The notes under the pieces were generated by a model, which saw nothing but the letters and a program-made list of their open reading frames with translations, did not search any database and was not told where the DNA came from. 43,383 nucleotides of DNA from a virus, in IMG/VR virus record IMGVR_UViG_3300036900_000048, positions 1-43,383 of that record. The stretch is one strand, 5' to 3'. Below are positions 13,481 through 19,611 of the stretch, in pieces; within the stretch, counting starts at the first letter, position 1; each line of letters begins with the position of its first letter. Made by a program: the position numbers and the translations under genes.

Positions 13481-13738
13481 TCAGGTGTCCGCGATGCGAT
13501 CGTCGACAGGCGCAGGCACTAGCGCGGGATCGCGCCGTGGCTCTGCCAGTGCCACTAGCGCATTGACGACAGCGCCCACGTTAGGAGTGATTTCCACGCC
13601 ACTGTTCTGTAGCGCGCCAACGACAAATCCGCGCACCATGCTTTCCGTCAGCATATTGACTGCCTGCGCAATCGACGGTAGTTGCGTACCGATGACCTGC
13701 AGCACTTGTTGCGTGCGTTGCAATCCTTGTGCGGACAT
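13481..13738 (-). CDS. 85-residue unknown protein of the lysis-linked cluster
   Basis: GGGAGG 7 bp upstream supports this ATG. The product is Ala/Val/Gln-rich and helical (GLQRTQQVLQVIGTQLPSIA, then AVNMLTESMVRGFVVGALQN), with a disordered Pro/Asp end. It has mild hydrophobic character but no clear transmembrane segment. Function unknown. Confidence 0.55.
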   Translation of the reverse strand: MSAQGLQRTQQVLQVIGTQLPSIAQAVNMLTESMVRGFVVGALQNSGVEITPNVGAVVNALVALAEPRRDPALVPAPVDDRIADT

Positions 13739-13739
13739 C

Positions 13740-13895
13740 CTACAGCCTCCCTAGCACTAGCAAAATTATGACAATCAGCAGCACCAACCCCAGTCCGCCG
13801 CCGGCGTACAATCCGCCGCCGTAGAACCCAGTGGGGATGCCGCCGGCCAGCAGCAGGATCAGGAGGATCAACAGGACTACGCCGACGGGACTCAT
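13740..13895 (-). CDS. DUF3309-like small membrane protein
   Basis: The 51-residue protein has two transmembrane helices (VGVVLLILLILLLAGGIP and GGLGLVLLIVIILLVLG) joined by a Gly/Tyr-rich loop FYGGGLYAGG. This is the DUF3309 plan, a family found in proteobacterial genomes and of unknown function. Its ATG overlaps the previous stop (ATGA) and has CGGAG upstream. Its presence in a phage lysis-linked cluster is of interest, since two-helix proteins of this size can act as holins or pinholins. Confidence 0.7.
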   Translation of the reverse strand: MSPVGVVLLILLILLLAGGIPTGFYGGGLYAGGGLGLVLLIVIILLVLGRL

Positions 13896-13990
13896 ACGGT
13901 TCTCCGATTGGCAATCAACTTGCCGTCTTCGTAGTGCCAGCCCTTGCGCGGCGCCGGGATGTATTTCGTTTGCCGGTATTTCAGGCTCAC
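13892..13990 (-). CDS. 32-residue basic protein
   Basis: A GTG overlapping the upstream stop (GTGA) starts a short basic product with SLKYRQTKYIPAPRKGWHYE and an end ANRRTV. It fills the gap between two coupled genes exactly. The G-W-x-Y pattern recalls small phage proteins of unknown role. Too short for a family call. Confidence 0.45.
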   Translation of the reverse strand: MSLKYRQTKYIPAPRKGWHYEDGKLIANRRTV

Positions 13991-14199
13991 GACTGCGCCG
14001 CCTGGTCGATCTGCGCTTCGAGTGCGCGGACCTGCGCGTCCAGCGCATCCCACTCGGCGTCGGTCGGCACATGGCCGTCGGCGGCCCACTGTTCGGCCTG
14101 CGCCTTCTGCGCGGCGTATTGGTTGTACAGCGCGGTGCCGGCGGGCACGAGGGACAGCAGTTGGGTCAAGAGGCTGGTGATGATGGTCAAAGCACCCAT
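13987..14199 (-). CDS. 70-residue protein with hydrophobic N-terminus and helical tail
   Basis: AGGAG lies 7-8 bp before the ATG. The first 24 residues are hydrophobic (ALTIITSLLTQLLSLVPAGT) and may anchor it in the membrane. The remainder is an acidic helix (AEWDALDAQVRALEAQIDQA). It may be a lysis accessory (holin or spanin part), but no family is recognised. Confidence 0.55.
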   Translation of the reverse strand: MGALTIITSLLTQLLSLVPAGTALYNQYAAQKAQAEQWAADGHVPTDAEWDALDAQVRALEAQIDQAAQS

Positions 14200-14209
14200 G
14201 AGGGTTCTC

Positions 14210-14575
14210 CTAGTGTGAGACTGCGAGCGCTGCGGTGATTGCCGTCAGCGCGATAACGGCTTGGTTAGCCGCCGAAACAACGGCCTGCGACGCTGACGCA
14301 CTGAAGGTCGGATCGCGCACGGCATTCTCGGCCGCCTGTATGGCCGGCGACGCGACATCCTTCGCAGTCTTGAGTTTTACCTTGACGGCATGCTCGCTGC
14401 ACACGGCCTTGACGCCTGCCACGCACGGCGGCAAGTTGTCGTAGGCCACGGCGACCTGCAGGGCCAGTTCGTAGTTCTGCTTGATCTGGAATACCGACGC
14501 CTGCGGGTTGCTGGTCGGTGTCGTGGCGCACGAGGTCAAAAGGCCGCACAGCGCGAGGGTGGCGAAAATACGCAT
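14210..14575 (-). CDS. Lipoprotein, possible o-spanin or lysis accessory
   Basis: A lipoprotein signal (ATLALCGLLTSC, lipobox LTSC, Cys16) is followed by a Thr/Pro/Ser linker and a helical mature part (about residues 27-121) rich in Ala and Val. AGGAG precedes the ATG, which overlaps the holin-candidate stop (TGATG). At 121 residues it is larger than most Rz1-type outer-membrane spanins, but the lipobox, the position next to the holin candidate and the Pro-containing linker fit an envelope-disruption role. An unrelated surface lipoprotein is the alternative. Confidence 0.6.
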   Translation of the reverse strand: MRIFATLALCGLLTSCATTPTSNPQASVFQIKQNYELALQVAVAYDNLPPCVAGVKAVCSEHAVKVKLKTAKDVASPAIQAAENAVRDPTFSASASQAVVSAANQAVIALTAITAALAVSH

Positions 14576-14955
14576 CAGGTTTCTCCTGTGGGTGGGTCGG
14601 CTTTGACTGCTACCGTTTCGCCGGCCGCCAGCGGTACGGTCTGCGTGGCGCCGGGCACAGGCGGCAATGCGCCCTGCGCCGCGGCGATCGTGTTGGCTTG
14701 CGTCACGATGGTGTCGTCTTTCTTACGTGTGCCCACGGACGCTCCGATAAGGAATGACACACAGGAGATGAACACATTCTGCATGATCGTCTGTTGCTGC
14801 GACAGCGCAGATGTCTCGCCGGTCGGATGCAGCCCGAAGTACGGGGCGATCGTGACGAAGATTTCCGTGCCGGATACCAGCAGGATGACGATGACGGCGG
14901 TCCACTCCAGCTTGGCCCAACTGGCGGTCGAGAACTCGATAGCCGGCATTGTCAT
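14575..14955 (-). CDS. Candidate holin with two transmembrane segments
   Basis: The 126-residue product has two hydrophobic stretches, at about 17-41 (LEWTAVIVILLVSGTEIFVT) and 60-73 (MQNVFISCVSFLIGASVG). A long polar Ala/Thr/Pro-rich C-terminal tail follows. It lies 16 bp downstream of the endolysin stop. The pattern (two segments, charged end, endolysin neighbour) suits a class II holin, but it is not proved. No strong ribosome site is seen, and coupling to the endolysin may drive translation. Confidence 0.6.
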   Translation of the reverse strand: MTMPAIEFSTASWAKLEWTAVIVILLVSGTEIFVTIAPYFGLHPTGETSALSQQQTIMQNVFISCVSFLIGASVGTRKKDDTIVTQANTIAAAQGALPPVPGATQTVPLAAGETVAVKADPPTGET

Positions 14956-14970
14956 TTGGCAAAGTGTACA

Positions 14971-15585
14971 TCACACCAGGAACTCCGCACAGCGCGCCAT
15001 CCACCCCGCCGCAAACCGTGCCTGCGAGTGGTCGTTCGTGATGATCCGCCCGTAGAACAGGATACGCGAGCGCAGGACGCGATTGCGCACGACCTGCCAG
15101 TTAGGCACGATCGCTAGTTGCGCGAGCGTTGCGGCCCCAATCACGCCATCTATGGCGATCCCGCCACCAATCGCTGCCTGCAGCCACTTGATCCCGACGC
15201 CCTCGCCGTGGTTGACGCAGCAGTCGGCCACCAGCGAAAACGTGTTCAGGTCGCTGATCTGGTCGATGTGCCATGCCTTGAAGGCGCGACGGTAGGTTTG
15301 TGCGGCTGCAGCACGCGTCAAGTCGCGCACGGTCATCGCCGTGCCGTCGCCGTACTCGGCGAGGAAGGGCCGTGTGATGCCAAAGCTCGTTTCGCCGCCG
15401 TGGTCGTCCGGGTCATCGACATAGCCACCCTCGCGCGCGAGGATCAGTTCGATCGTGTTGAGGACGTCGGTTTCCGAAAGCATCGTTCGCTTACTCCACT
15501 GATAGGGACGTTTGCGCCCCGGCTTCGTCGGCTTCGGCGGCGATCCGCTGCGGTTGGTGCGGTACTGGCCGGGCTGGAGGATCAT
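14971..15585 (-). CDS. Endolysin, GH108-type N-acetylmuramidase
   Basis: The catalytic domain begins near residue 37 (SETDVLNTIELILAREGGY) and shows the glycosyl hydrolase 108 signature EGGYVDDPDDHGG (Glu52 is the likely catalytic residue) then TSFGITR. The C-terminal half (residues about 100-204) matches the usual peptidoglycan-binding extension of this family. The start at 15585 overlaps the previous stop (ATGA) and adds a 34-residue basic segment (NRSGSPPKPTKPGRKRPYQW). An internal ATG at 15483 with GGAG upstream would give a standard 170-residue enzyme. No signal peptide is visible, so release needs a holin. Confidence 0.88.
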   Translation of the reverse strand: MILQPGQYRTNRSGSPPKPTKPGRKRPYQWSKRTMLSETDVLNTIELILAREGGYVDDPDDHGGETSFGITRPFLAEYGDGTAMTVRDLTRAAAAQTYRRAFKAWHIDQISDLNTFSLVADCCVNHGEGVGIKWLQAAIGGGIAIDGVIGAATLAQLAIVPNWQVVRNRVLRSRILFYGRIITNDHSQARFAAGWMARCAEFLV

Positions 15586-15785
15586 GGATCGATCATCTGC
15601 AGCAATTTGTTGCGCAAGTCCCATCGGGCGCGATGTTCCGCTGCCAACGAATGCGCGTCAGCAACTTGGCCTTGCACGGTCAGAACGCCGCGCAACATGC
15701 GGATGGCGTCGATCAGACACTTGGCATCGTCTGTACGAATATCGTGCTCTAGCACTACGGTCAACGTGTCGTATCGATCAGTCAT
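15582..15785 (-). CDS. Conserved 67-residue phage protein (TLTVVLEHDIRTDDA type)
   Basis: The ATG overlaps the resolvase stop (ATGA). The protein opens with DRYDTLTVVLEHDIRTDDAK and carries LIDAIRMLRGVLTVQGQVAD. Its C-terminal helix is rich in Ala, Arg and Leu. This pattern, with a beta-alpha-beta start like an ACT or ferredoxin-like fold, is common in small phage proteins, with unknown function. It lies directly upstream of the endolysin. Confidence 0.7.
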   Translation of the reverse strand: MTDRYDTLTVVLEHDIRTDDAKCLIDAIRMLRGVLTVQGQVADAHSLAAEHRARWDLRNKLLQMIDP

Positions 15786-16318
15786 GCCTGCGCCCTCTGC
15801 GCCCTCGCGTGCTGCTCGGTGTCGTGGTGCCACGCTGCGATCAGAATCGCATCGGCACGCCCGTCATCCTTCTTGCGCGTGACCCACTTGGCGGCTTCGG
15901 GCCAGCGGCGCATGACCACGCCACGGCTGGCGTCCTTGTCGGCGCCGACCAGGCCGTGGTGACGCTTCCACACGACTGGCGTCACTTCGACCAGCGGGAT
16001 GCCTTTGCCGACGATTACCCCCTCGATACGCCCGCAAGACTTGCCGAAGTTGAACATGGATGTCGTACCCTGCTTACGACCACCAATCGGATTGCCGCCG
16101 ACCAATTCGATCACGGCATGTTGCGAGGTTCCGACAGAGCCGGGGTAGTTGTTCACTTCCCAGATGGCGTGAGCAATACCGGCACACGAAACCTCTTGCT
16201 TGCCGGACTTGCGGGCCATCGTAGGCATGTCATAGACCAAAAATGGCACGCCGTCGAATAGCGCGGCGATGGCGCCAGATAATCCGGGGTCGATGCCGTA
16301 CGTGATGCGAAAGGTCAT
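15782..16318 (-). CDS. RuvC-like Holliday-junction resolvase
   Basis: The 178-residue product has an RNase H-fold resolvase pattern. A first Asp is in ITYGIDPGLSGAI (Asp9), a Glu in HAVIELVGGN, and a late acidic pair in TRKKDDGRADAILIAAWH. GKSCGRIEGVIVGKGIPLVE between them is typical of RuvC-like proteins. It would cut four-way junctions formed during replication or recombination so that DNA can be packaged. GGAGGA lies before the ATG, which overlaps the previous stop (ATGA). Confidence 0.82.
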   Translation of the reverse strand: MTFRITYGIDPGLSGAIAALFDGVPFLVYDMPTMARKSGKQEVSCAGIAHAIWEVNNYPGSVGTSQHAVIELVGGNPIGGRKQGTTSMFNFGKSCGRIEGVIVGKGIPLVEVTPVVWKRHHGLVGADKDASRGVVMRRWPEAAKWVTRKKDDGRADAILIAAWHHDTEQHARAQRAQA

Positions 16319-16614
16319 TTGTCCTCCGACAGCACTTCGCGGACGTTGATGTATTCGCATTCCGGCGTGCGACAGAATCGCTTGTCCTCTGCATCGCGCA
16401 CCATCAGCGTACCGTTGAGCTTGCAGCGGATGACAACGAACTCCCGCGTCTTACGCGGCTCCGGCGCGATGCGGTAGTCGATCCCGTTAGGGCCGTATCC
16501 CCAATTCCACGCAGGCTCGTCAGTACCTTCCCATCCCCTGCCGACGTTTACTTCGATCTTCTTGCCATCCCGCGCCGCCGTCATCACGTCGATCATGTAC
16601 TGCAAATCGCGCAT
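16315..16614 (-). CDS. Unknown 99-residue protein upstream of the resolvase
   Basis: The ATG at 16614 overlaps the stop of the upstream gene (TGATG), so the longer upstream frame is not used. The product reads LQYMIDVMTAARDGKKIEVN and GTDEPAWNWGYGPNGIDYRI. Residues about 55-90 carry two Cys (IRCKLNG and RFCRTPECEY) that could bind zinc. Phage proteins with this WNWxxxxYRI element, often called DUF-type hypotheticals, are common and have no assigned role. Confidence 0.6.
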   Translation of the reverse strand: MRDLQYMIDVMTAARDGKKIEVNVGRGWEGTDEPAWNWGYGPNGIDYRIAPEPRKTREFVVIRCKLNGTLMVRDAEDKRFCRTPECEYINVREVLSEDK

Positions 16615-16826
16615 CACTTCTCTCCTTCCCGTATCCGCTTCTGCATCCGCGCAAAGTCGCGGTCCTCGTCCGCCCACCCGGCAATCAGTGCATCCATCCG
16701 CGCCTTGTGTTCGCGGCGCAATGTGCGCTCGACGGCGCGGCGCACACACCAGTCGACAATCTCCAGCAGCAGCCAGCCGAATAGCGCGACGATAGCCAGG
16801 TCGAGGATGGCGTTGAGGTAGGTCAC
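16614..16826 (-). CDS. 70-residue membrane-anchored helical protein
   Basis: GTG start at 16826. The N-terminus is a transmembrane segment (ILDLAIVALFGWLLLEIVDW) followed by a highly charged helix (RRAVERTLRREHKARMDALI, then RDFARMQKRIREGEK). It is coupled by TGATG to the next gene. The anchored charged-helix plan suggests a membrane scaffold or envelope factor; no family recognised. Confidence 0.55.
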   Translation of the reverse strand: MTYLNAILDLAIVALFGWLLLEIVDWCVRRAVERTLRREHKARMDALIAGWADEDRDFARMQKRIREGEK

Positions 16827-16827
16827 T

Positions 16828-17205
16828 TCACAGCCACCCGTTTGCGTGACCGGCTTCGTGCCACTTGGCGATTACTTCGGCGTGGGTGTGGGTGGCGTTG
16901 AAGTGAATGATGCTATCGCCGTCCAAATGGCGCTGCAATGCCGCCCTAGCCACCACAAAGGAATGCCCGCTTCCTTTGGCGTCATTAAGGGCGATTAGGC
17001 TGCATCGCGATCCTTTTGGCGCGTCGCCAATCGCGCCATCAACCAGCCCGCAAAACCAATCCCGCTCATCCGCAATCAGCGCCAGCGCCTTGCGGAACAA
17101 CACGCCTTCCGGCGAGTCATAGGCGGCAGGCTTGGCAGGCAGCGTTCGCCGGCCAATCTCCGCGATGCGGTCCACGACTTCGTTTGTAACAGCGATATCA
17201 AACAT
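16828..17205 (-). CDS. Unknown 125-residue soluble protein
   Basis: The ATG at 17205 has GGGAGA 6 bp upstream and is chosen over an adjacent ATG at 17211. The protein has a mixed fold: LALIADERDWFCGLVDGAIG, SRCSLIALNDAKGSGHSFVV and HFNATHTHAEVIAKWHEAGH. The last segment is rich in His. I recognise no family. Confidence 0.55.
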   Translation of the reverse strand: MFDIAVTNEVVDRIAEIGRRTLPAKPAAYDSPEGVLFRKALALIADERDWFCGLVDGAIGDAPKGSRCSLIALNDAKGSGHSFVVARAALQRHLDGDSIIHFNATHTHAEVIAKWHEAGHANGWL

Positions 17206-17402
17206 CAGCATTCTCCCGTCAAAATAAACTTCCGCCGCGACTTTGCCGTATGCATGGCGCGGTTCCACACGTCGATCCGCGCCGCCATCGTCCACAAATG
17301 CAGGTCCAGCACGCCGATACGCACGCAATGGCAGCCCGGCTGCGTGCACACGTATTGGCCGGTTGCTTTGTTCGGTGCCCAGGTGTGGGTGTGGGGTTTC
17401 AA
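17205..17402 (-). CDS. 65-residue protein with Cys/His cluster
   Basis: A TTG at 17402 overlaps the preceding stop (TTGA); an ATG at 17453 would extend it into the upstream gene by 51 bp. The protein has HTHTWAPNKATGQYVCTQPG followed by CHC, so one Cys/His pair may bind a metal, then a helical basic end (RAMHTAKSRRKFILTGEC). It lies between the regulator and an unknown gene. Function unknown. Confidence 0.45.
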   Translation of the reverse strand: MKPHTHTWAPNKATGQYVCTQPGCHCVRIGVLDLHLWTMAARIDVWNRAMHTAKSRRKFILTGEC

Positions 17403-17566
17403 TGAACTGGCCCGCGTGCACGAAGCAATTGGTGCGCTCGCTGCTTTGTGCATCCGAGCTTTGCGCCAATTTCTGCCAGCGATAACCCTTCGGCCTGTAG
17501 CGCCTGCGCGCGCTCGCGTCGCTTGCGCCAGACGTCCAATTGTTTTGCGTAGGATGTTTTTTTCAT
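17399..17566 (-). CDS. Small helix-turn-helix regulator, first gene of the leftward lysis/replication block
   Basis: This 55-residue protein has a basic N-terminus (MKKTSYAKQLDVWRKRRERA). A helix-turn-helix follows: EGLSLAEIGAKLGCTKQRAH, with a final helix QLLRARG. The pattern resembles sigma70 region 4-type or small phage repressor folds. No ribosome site is seen upstream, and the predicted transcription start is only a few bp before the ATG, so the message may be leaderless, as in lambda cI. It lies divergent from the gene at 17665 across a palindrome it may bind. Confidence 0.7.
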   Translation of the reverse strand: MKKTSYAKQLDVWRKRRERAQALQAEGLSLAEIGAKLGCTKQRAHQLLRARGPVH

Positions 17567-17576
17567 AGTGGGACGA

Positions 17577-17624
17577 ACGCTACAGCATAAAGTGCTTGAC
17601 GTCAAGCCTTGACGCTGGTAAGGT
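17577..17624. promoter_or_regulatory. Divergent promoter pair with shared palindromic operator
   Basis: The palindrome CTTGACGTCAAG (17595-17606) contains TTGACG on both strands. On the plus strand TTGACG (17596-17601), a 17-bp spacer and TAAGGT (17619-17624) form a sigma70-like promoter for the gene at 17665. On the minus strand TTGACG (17605-17600), a 17-bp spacer and TAGCGT (17582-17577) form a weaker one for 17566. A further TTGACG at 17609-17614 is a possible extra site. A protein bound at the palindrome would block both. Confidence 0.6.
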
Positions 17625-17664
17625 CGCATCTCACTCGACAGGCTTCACTCACATGAGGTTCCAC

Positions 17665-17925
17665 ATGACCGACAAGAAAACTCCCTCGCGCATCTACATC
17701 GTCACGGACAAGCGCGATGCCACCGTTACGAACGTGCGCGCCACGAATCCGTCGCAGGCGATCAATTACGCTACGCGTGACCGTTTCAGTATCCGCGTGG
17801 CGACAGTCGACGACTTCATCGCCAAGGAAAGCGTGCTGGACGCAACGGTGGCGGGCGTGCATCCGGATCAGCAACCGCTTGATCTGGACGACAAGGGCGG
17901 AACTTTTGGCGGCGCAGCCGCATAA
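17665..17925 (+). CDS. Unknown 86-residue protein, first gene of the second rightward block
   Basis: GAGG 6 bp before the ATG at 17665 supports this start. The product has beta-like opening strands (RIYIVTDKRDATVTNVRATN), then PSQAINYATRDRFSIRVATV with a helix, and ends in an acidic/Gly tail (DLDDKGGTFGGAAA). Proteins with a xSQAINYxTRDxFxIRVATxDD pattern occur as small phage hypotheticals. It is the first gene behind the palindrome-controlled promoter. Confidence 0.6.
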   Translation: MTDKKTPSRIYIVTDKRDATVTNVRATNPSQAINYATRDRFSIRVATVDDFIAKESVLDATVAGVHPDQQPLDLDDKGGTFGGAAA

Positions 17926-17934
17926 GGAACTGAC

Positions 17935-18129
17935 ATGGGACCTCTGCCGTACACCGAACACGACCAGAGTGGCTGCATCTACGTAGCCGCGCTGGGCACG
18001 ATGCTGACGTTCGTTACGTACATCGAAAGCACGCACGCCCTCTGGCGCGGCTGTGTGGCCGGCGCGATTGGCGGCGGGATACTGTGCGCGATATGGTGGC
18101 TGGTGCGGACACGTCGAGGATTTGAATAG
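17935..18129 (+). CDS. 64-residue membrane protein with two hydrophobic segments
   Basis: AAGGA lies 7 bp before the ATG. The product has IYVAALGTMLTFVTYIEST and CVAGAIGGGILCAIWWLV as two likely transmembrane helices with a basic end (RTRRGFE). It may be another holin-like or superinfection-exclusion-type protein; nothing identifies which. Confidence 0.55.
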   Translation: MGPLPYTEHDQSGCIYVAALGTMLTFVTYIESTHALWRGCVAGAIGGGILCAIWWLVRTRRGFE

Positions 18130-18187
18130 CATGCTCGGCTACCAGCTACGCAATACACCCAATATCATCTCGGATGGAGGATGGACC

Positions 18188-18412
18188 ATGTATCAGCCGC
18201 CGAAACGAAAGTCCTACAACGATTGCTACGCCGAATGGCAGCGCAACATGCGCGCACTCAGCGGCGCTACGGACCTGACGCTACAAGGTGTGGATGCGCA
18301 GGTACAGGAAGCGTTCGCCAGCGATCCGAAGTACGCCGACAGTTATGCGGCGGCAGAGTGCGCCGAAGGGCTGCATCGTGAGTTGCATCCGAACGATCCG
18401 ACGGAGACGTGA
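18188..18412 (+). CDS. Unknown 74-residue protein
   Basis: GGAGGA 6 bp upstream supports the ATG at 18188. An in-frame ATG at 18131 would add 19 residues. The product is hydrophilic (YQPPKRKSYNDCYAEWQRNM, then VDAQVQEAFASDPKYADSYA), ending in an acidic helix. No family recognised; probably a small early gene. Confidence 0.5.
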   Translation: MYQPPKRKSYNDCYAEWQRNMRALSGATDLTLQGVDAQVQEAFASDPKYADSYAAAECAEGLHRELHPNDPTET

Positions 18413-18415
18413 GAT

Positions 18416-18718
18416 ATGCAATACACAATGCGCGAACCATGCGACGCATGTCCTTTCCTTCGTGGCACTCCTTTGCAGCGCAGCACAAGCATGCGCAGAC
18501 TGATGGAATTCGCCAGTGGTCAGTTCCCATGTCACAAGGCTTGCAAGGTCGACGAGGAGCAATCGGCATATGTGCCGCGTAATGACAAAACTCCGCACTG
18601 TGCCGGGGCGCTAATTTTCTTGGAGAAGCGCGGCAAGCCGCATCAGATGATGCGTATTTGCGAGCGCATCGGAATGTACGACAGGTCCAAACTGAACATG
18701 GGCGCAGACGTAGTTTAA
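18416..18718 (+). CDS. Cys-rich 100-residue protein (PCDACPF type)
   Basis: The protein has PCDACPFLRGT near the start, FPCHKACKVDEEQ at about residues 37-50, and PHCAGALIFLEKRG in the middle. The spacing of Cys and His (CxxC, C-x-x-x-C, C) suggests a zinc-binding fold. The CxxCPF start with a CHKxC-like second half is a pattern I recognise from phage and plasmid hypothetical proteins. Function unknown. It is the last gene before the two-hairpin element. Confidence 0.65.
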   Translation: MQYTMREPCDACPFLRGTPLQRSTSMRRLMEFASGQFPCHKACKVDEEQSAYVPRNDKTPHCAGALIFLEKRGKPHQMMRICERIGMYDRSKLNMGADVV

Positions 18719-18725
18719 TCGAATT

Positions 18726-18811
18726 CCGCATAGCGCCTCCCCTCGCTGTGCGGCGCAGTCAGCTACGGCGGAACACACGCCTCCCTCGTGTCCGCAATGC
18801 CGCCGTAGCTG
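18726..18811 (+). ncRNA. Two-hairpin RNA element with anti-Shine-Dalgarno CCUCCC loops
   Basis: Hairpin 1: arms 18726-18735 and 18744-18753 (10 bp with one T-G wobble) close the 8-nt loop CCTCCCCT. Hairpin 2: an outer 12-bp stem CAGCTACGGCGG / CCGCCGTAGCTG (18760-18771, 18800-18811) encloses an inner 5-bp stem ACACG/CGTGT with a 7-nt loop CCTCCCT. Both loops are complementary to the core GGAGG of ribosome binding sites. The element lies 37 bp upstream of the next ATG. No T-run follows, so it is not a simple terminator. It may regulate translation in cis or act as a small RNA. Confidence 0.6.
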
Positions 18812-18848
18812 GCGATTTCTAACTAACCAAACTAACCGGAGAAAAGTA

Positions 18849-19577
18849 ATGAGATTCCCAGCAAGTGGTGGTACGGATTTCGAGCCGCTGGCAGAAGGCG
18901 TACACGTCGGTGTGTGTGACATGATCGTCGACTTGGGTGTGCAGCCAGCCCGTGGCATCTACGGCCCTAAGCGTGAAGTGTATTTTCGCTGGCAGGTTCC
19001 CGCCGAGCGCATCACGTACACGAAAGACGGCAAGGAACTGGAAGGCCCGCGTGTCGTCGGTCAGTCCTACACGGCGTCGATGTCGCCCAAGGCCAACCTG
19101 CGCAAGATGATCGAAGCCTGGCGCGGCAAGAAGTTCGCCAGCGACGGCGAGGCTGAGGCGTACGAAATCGAAGTCCTGCTCGGCAAAGCCTGCCAAGTAC
19201 AGGTCGCGCACAGCAAGGACGGCAAGTACGCCAACGTCAGCACGGTCGTCAGCATGCCCAAAGGCATGAAGGCGCCACCCGTAGAGAACGGCACGGTGTT
19301 CTACTCGCAGGAGAACGATTCAACCTACGAACAACTGCCGCCATGGTTGAAGAAAAAGATCGACGAGCAATTGGACCCGATGGCGATCAGTCCGCCAGCA
19401 ACCGGAGTCGGTGCCCGCCCTACATCAAGCGGCTCCGGTGGCCGCGGCGCGAGCACGGCGACTACGAGCCATGGGACGACCCGAATGACTTCCGCTGACG
19501 AGCAGGAAGCGTCGCGGGCGGCCGCGAAAGCTGCGGAGCGTGACGACTTTGAGGATTCGGAAATCCCTTTTAATTAG
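18849..19577 (+). CDS. ssDNA-binding-like protein
   Basis: GGAGAAAAG stands before the ATG. The 242-residue product has an OB-type beta-rich core (residues about 1-150: VYFRWQVPAERITYTKDGKE, then ASMSPKANLRKMIEAWRGKK and CQVQVAHSKDGKYANVSTVV). A Ser/Gly/Thr-rich linker (about 185-212) and a final acidic tail DDFEDSEIPFN follow. That tail resembles the C-terminal acidic tip of bacterial SSB that recruits partners. It probably coats ssDNA in phage replication or recombination and lies upstream of nuclease genes. The OB fold is not certain by eye. Confidence 0.75.
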   Translation: MRFPASGGTDFEPLAEGVHVGVCDMIVDLGVQPARGIYGPKREVYFRWQVPAERITYTKDGKELEGPRVVGQSYTASMSPKANLRKMIEAWRGKKFASDGEAEAYEIEVLLGKACQVQVAHSKDGKYANVSTVVSMPKGMKAPPVENGTVFYSQENDSTYEQLPPWLKKKIDEQLDPMAISPPATGVGARPTSSGSGGRGASTATTSHGTTRMTSADEQEASRAAAKAAERDDFEDSEIPFN

Positions 19578-19582
19578 AACTG

Positions 19583-19591
19583 TGCTATAAT
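19583..19591 (+). promoter_or_regulatory. Extended -10 promoter for the HNH endonuclease
   Basis: TGCTATAAT (TG at 19583-19584, TATAAT at 19586-19591) is an extended -10 box between the stop of the previous gene and the strong ribosome site (AGGAGGT) of the HNH gene. No good -35 is seen, as expected for extended -10 promoters. It would start transcription near 19598, with a leader of about 14 nt. Confidence 0.55.
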
Positions 19592-19611
19592 GGGCGCACA
19601 GGAGGTACGCC

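Noticed and set aside
17602-18132. 176-residue minus-strand open frame
   Set aside because: It is antisense to two coupled plus-strand genes with good ribosome sites and would cross the divergent promoter.
18726-18811. Simple terminator for the upstream genes
   Set aside because: Although strongly structured, neither hairpin is followed by a T-run, so an intrinsic terminator is unlikely.
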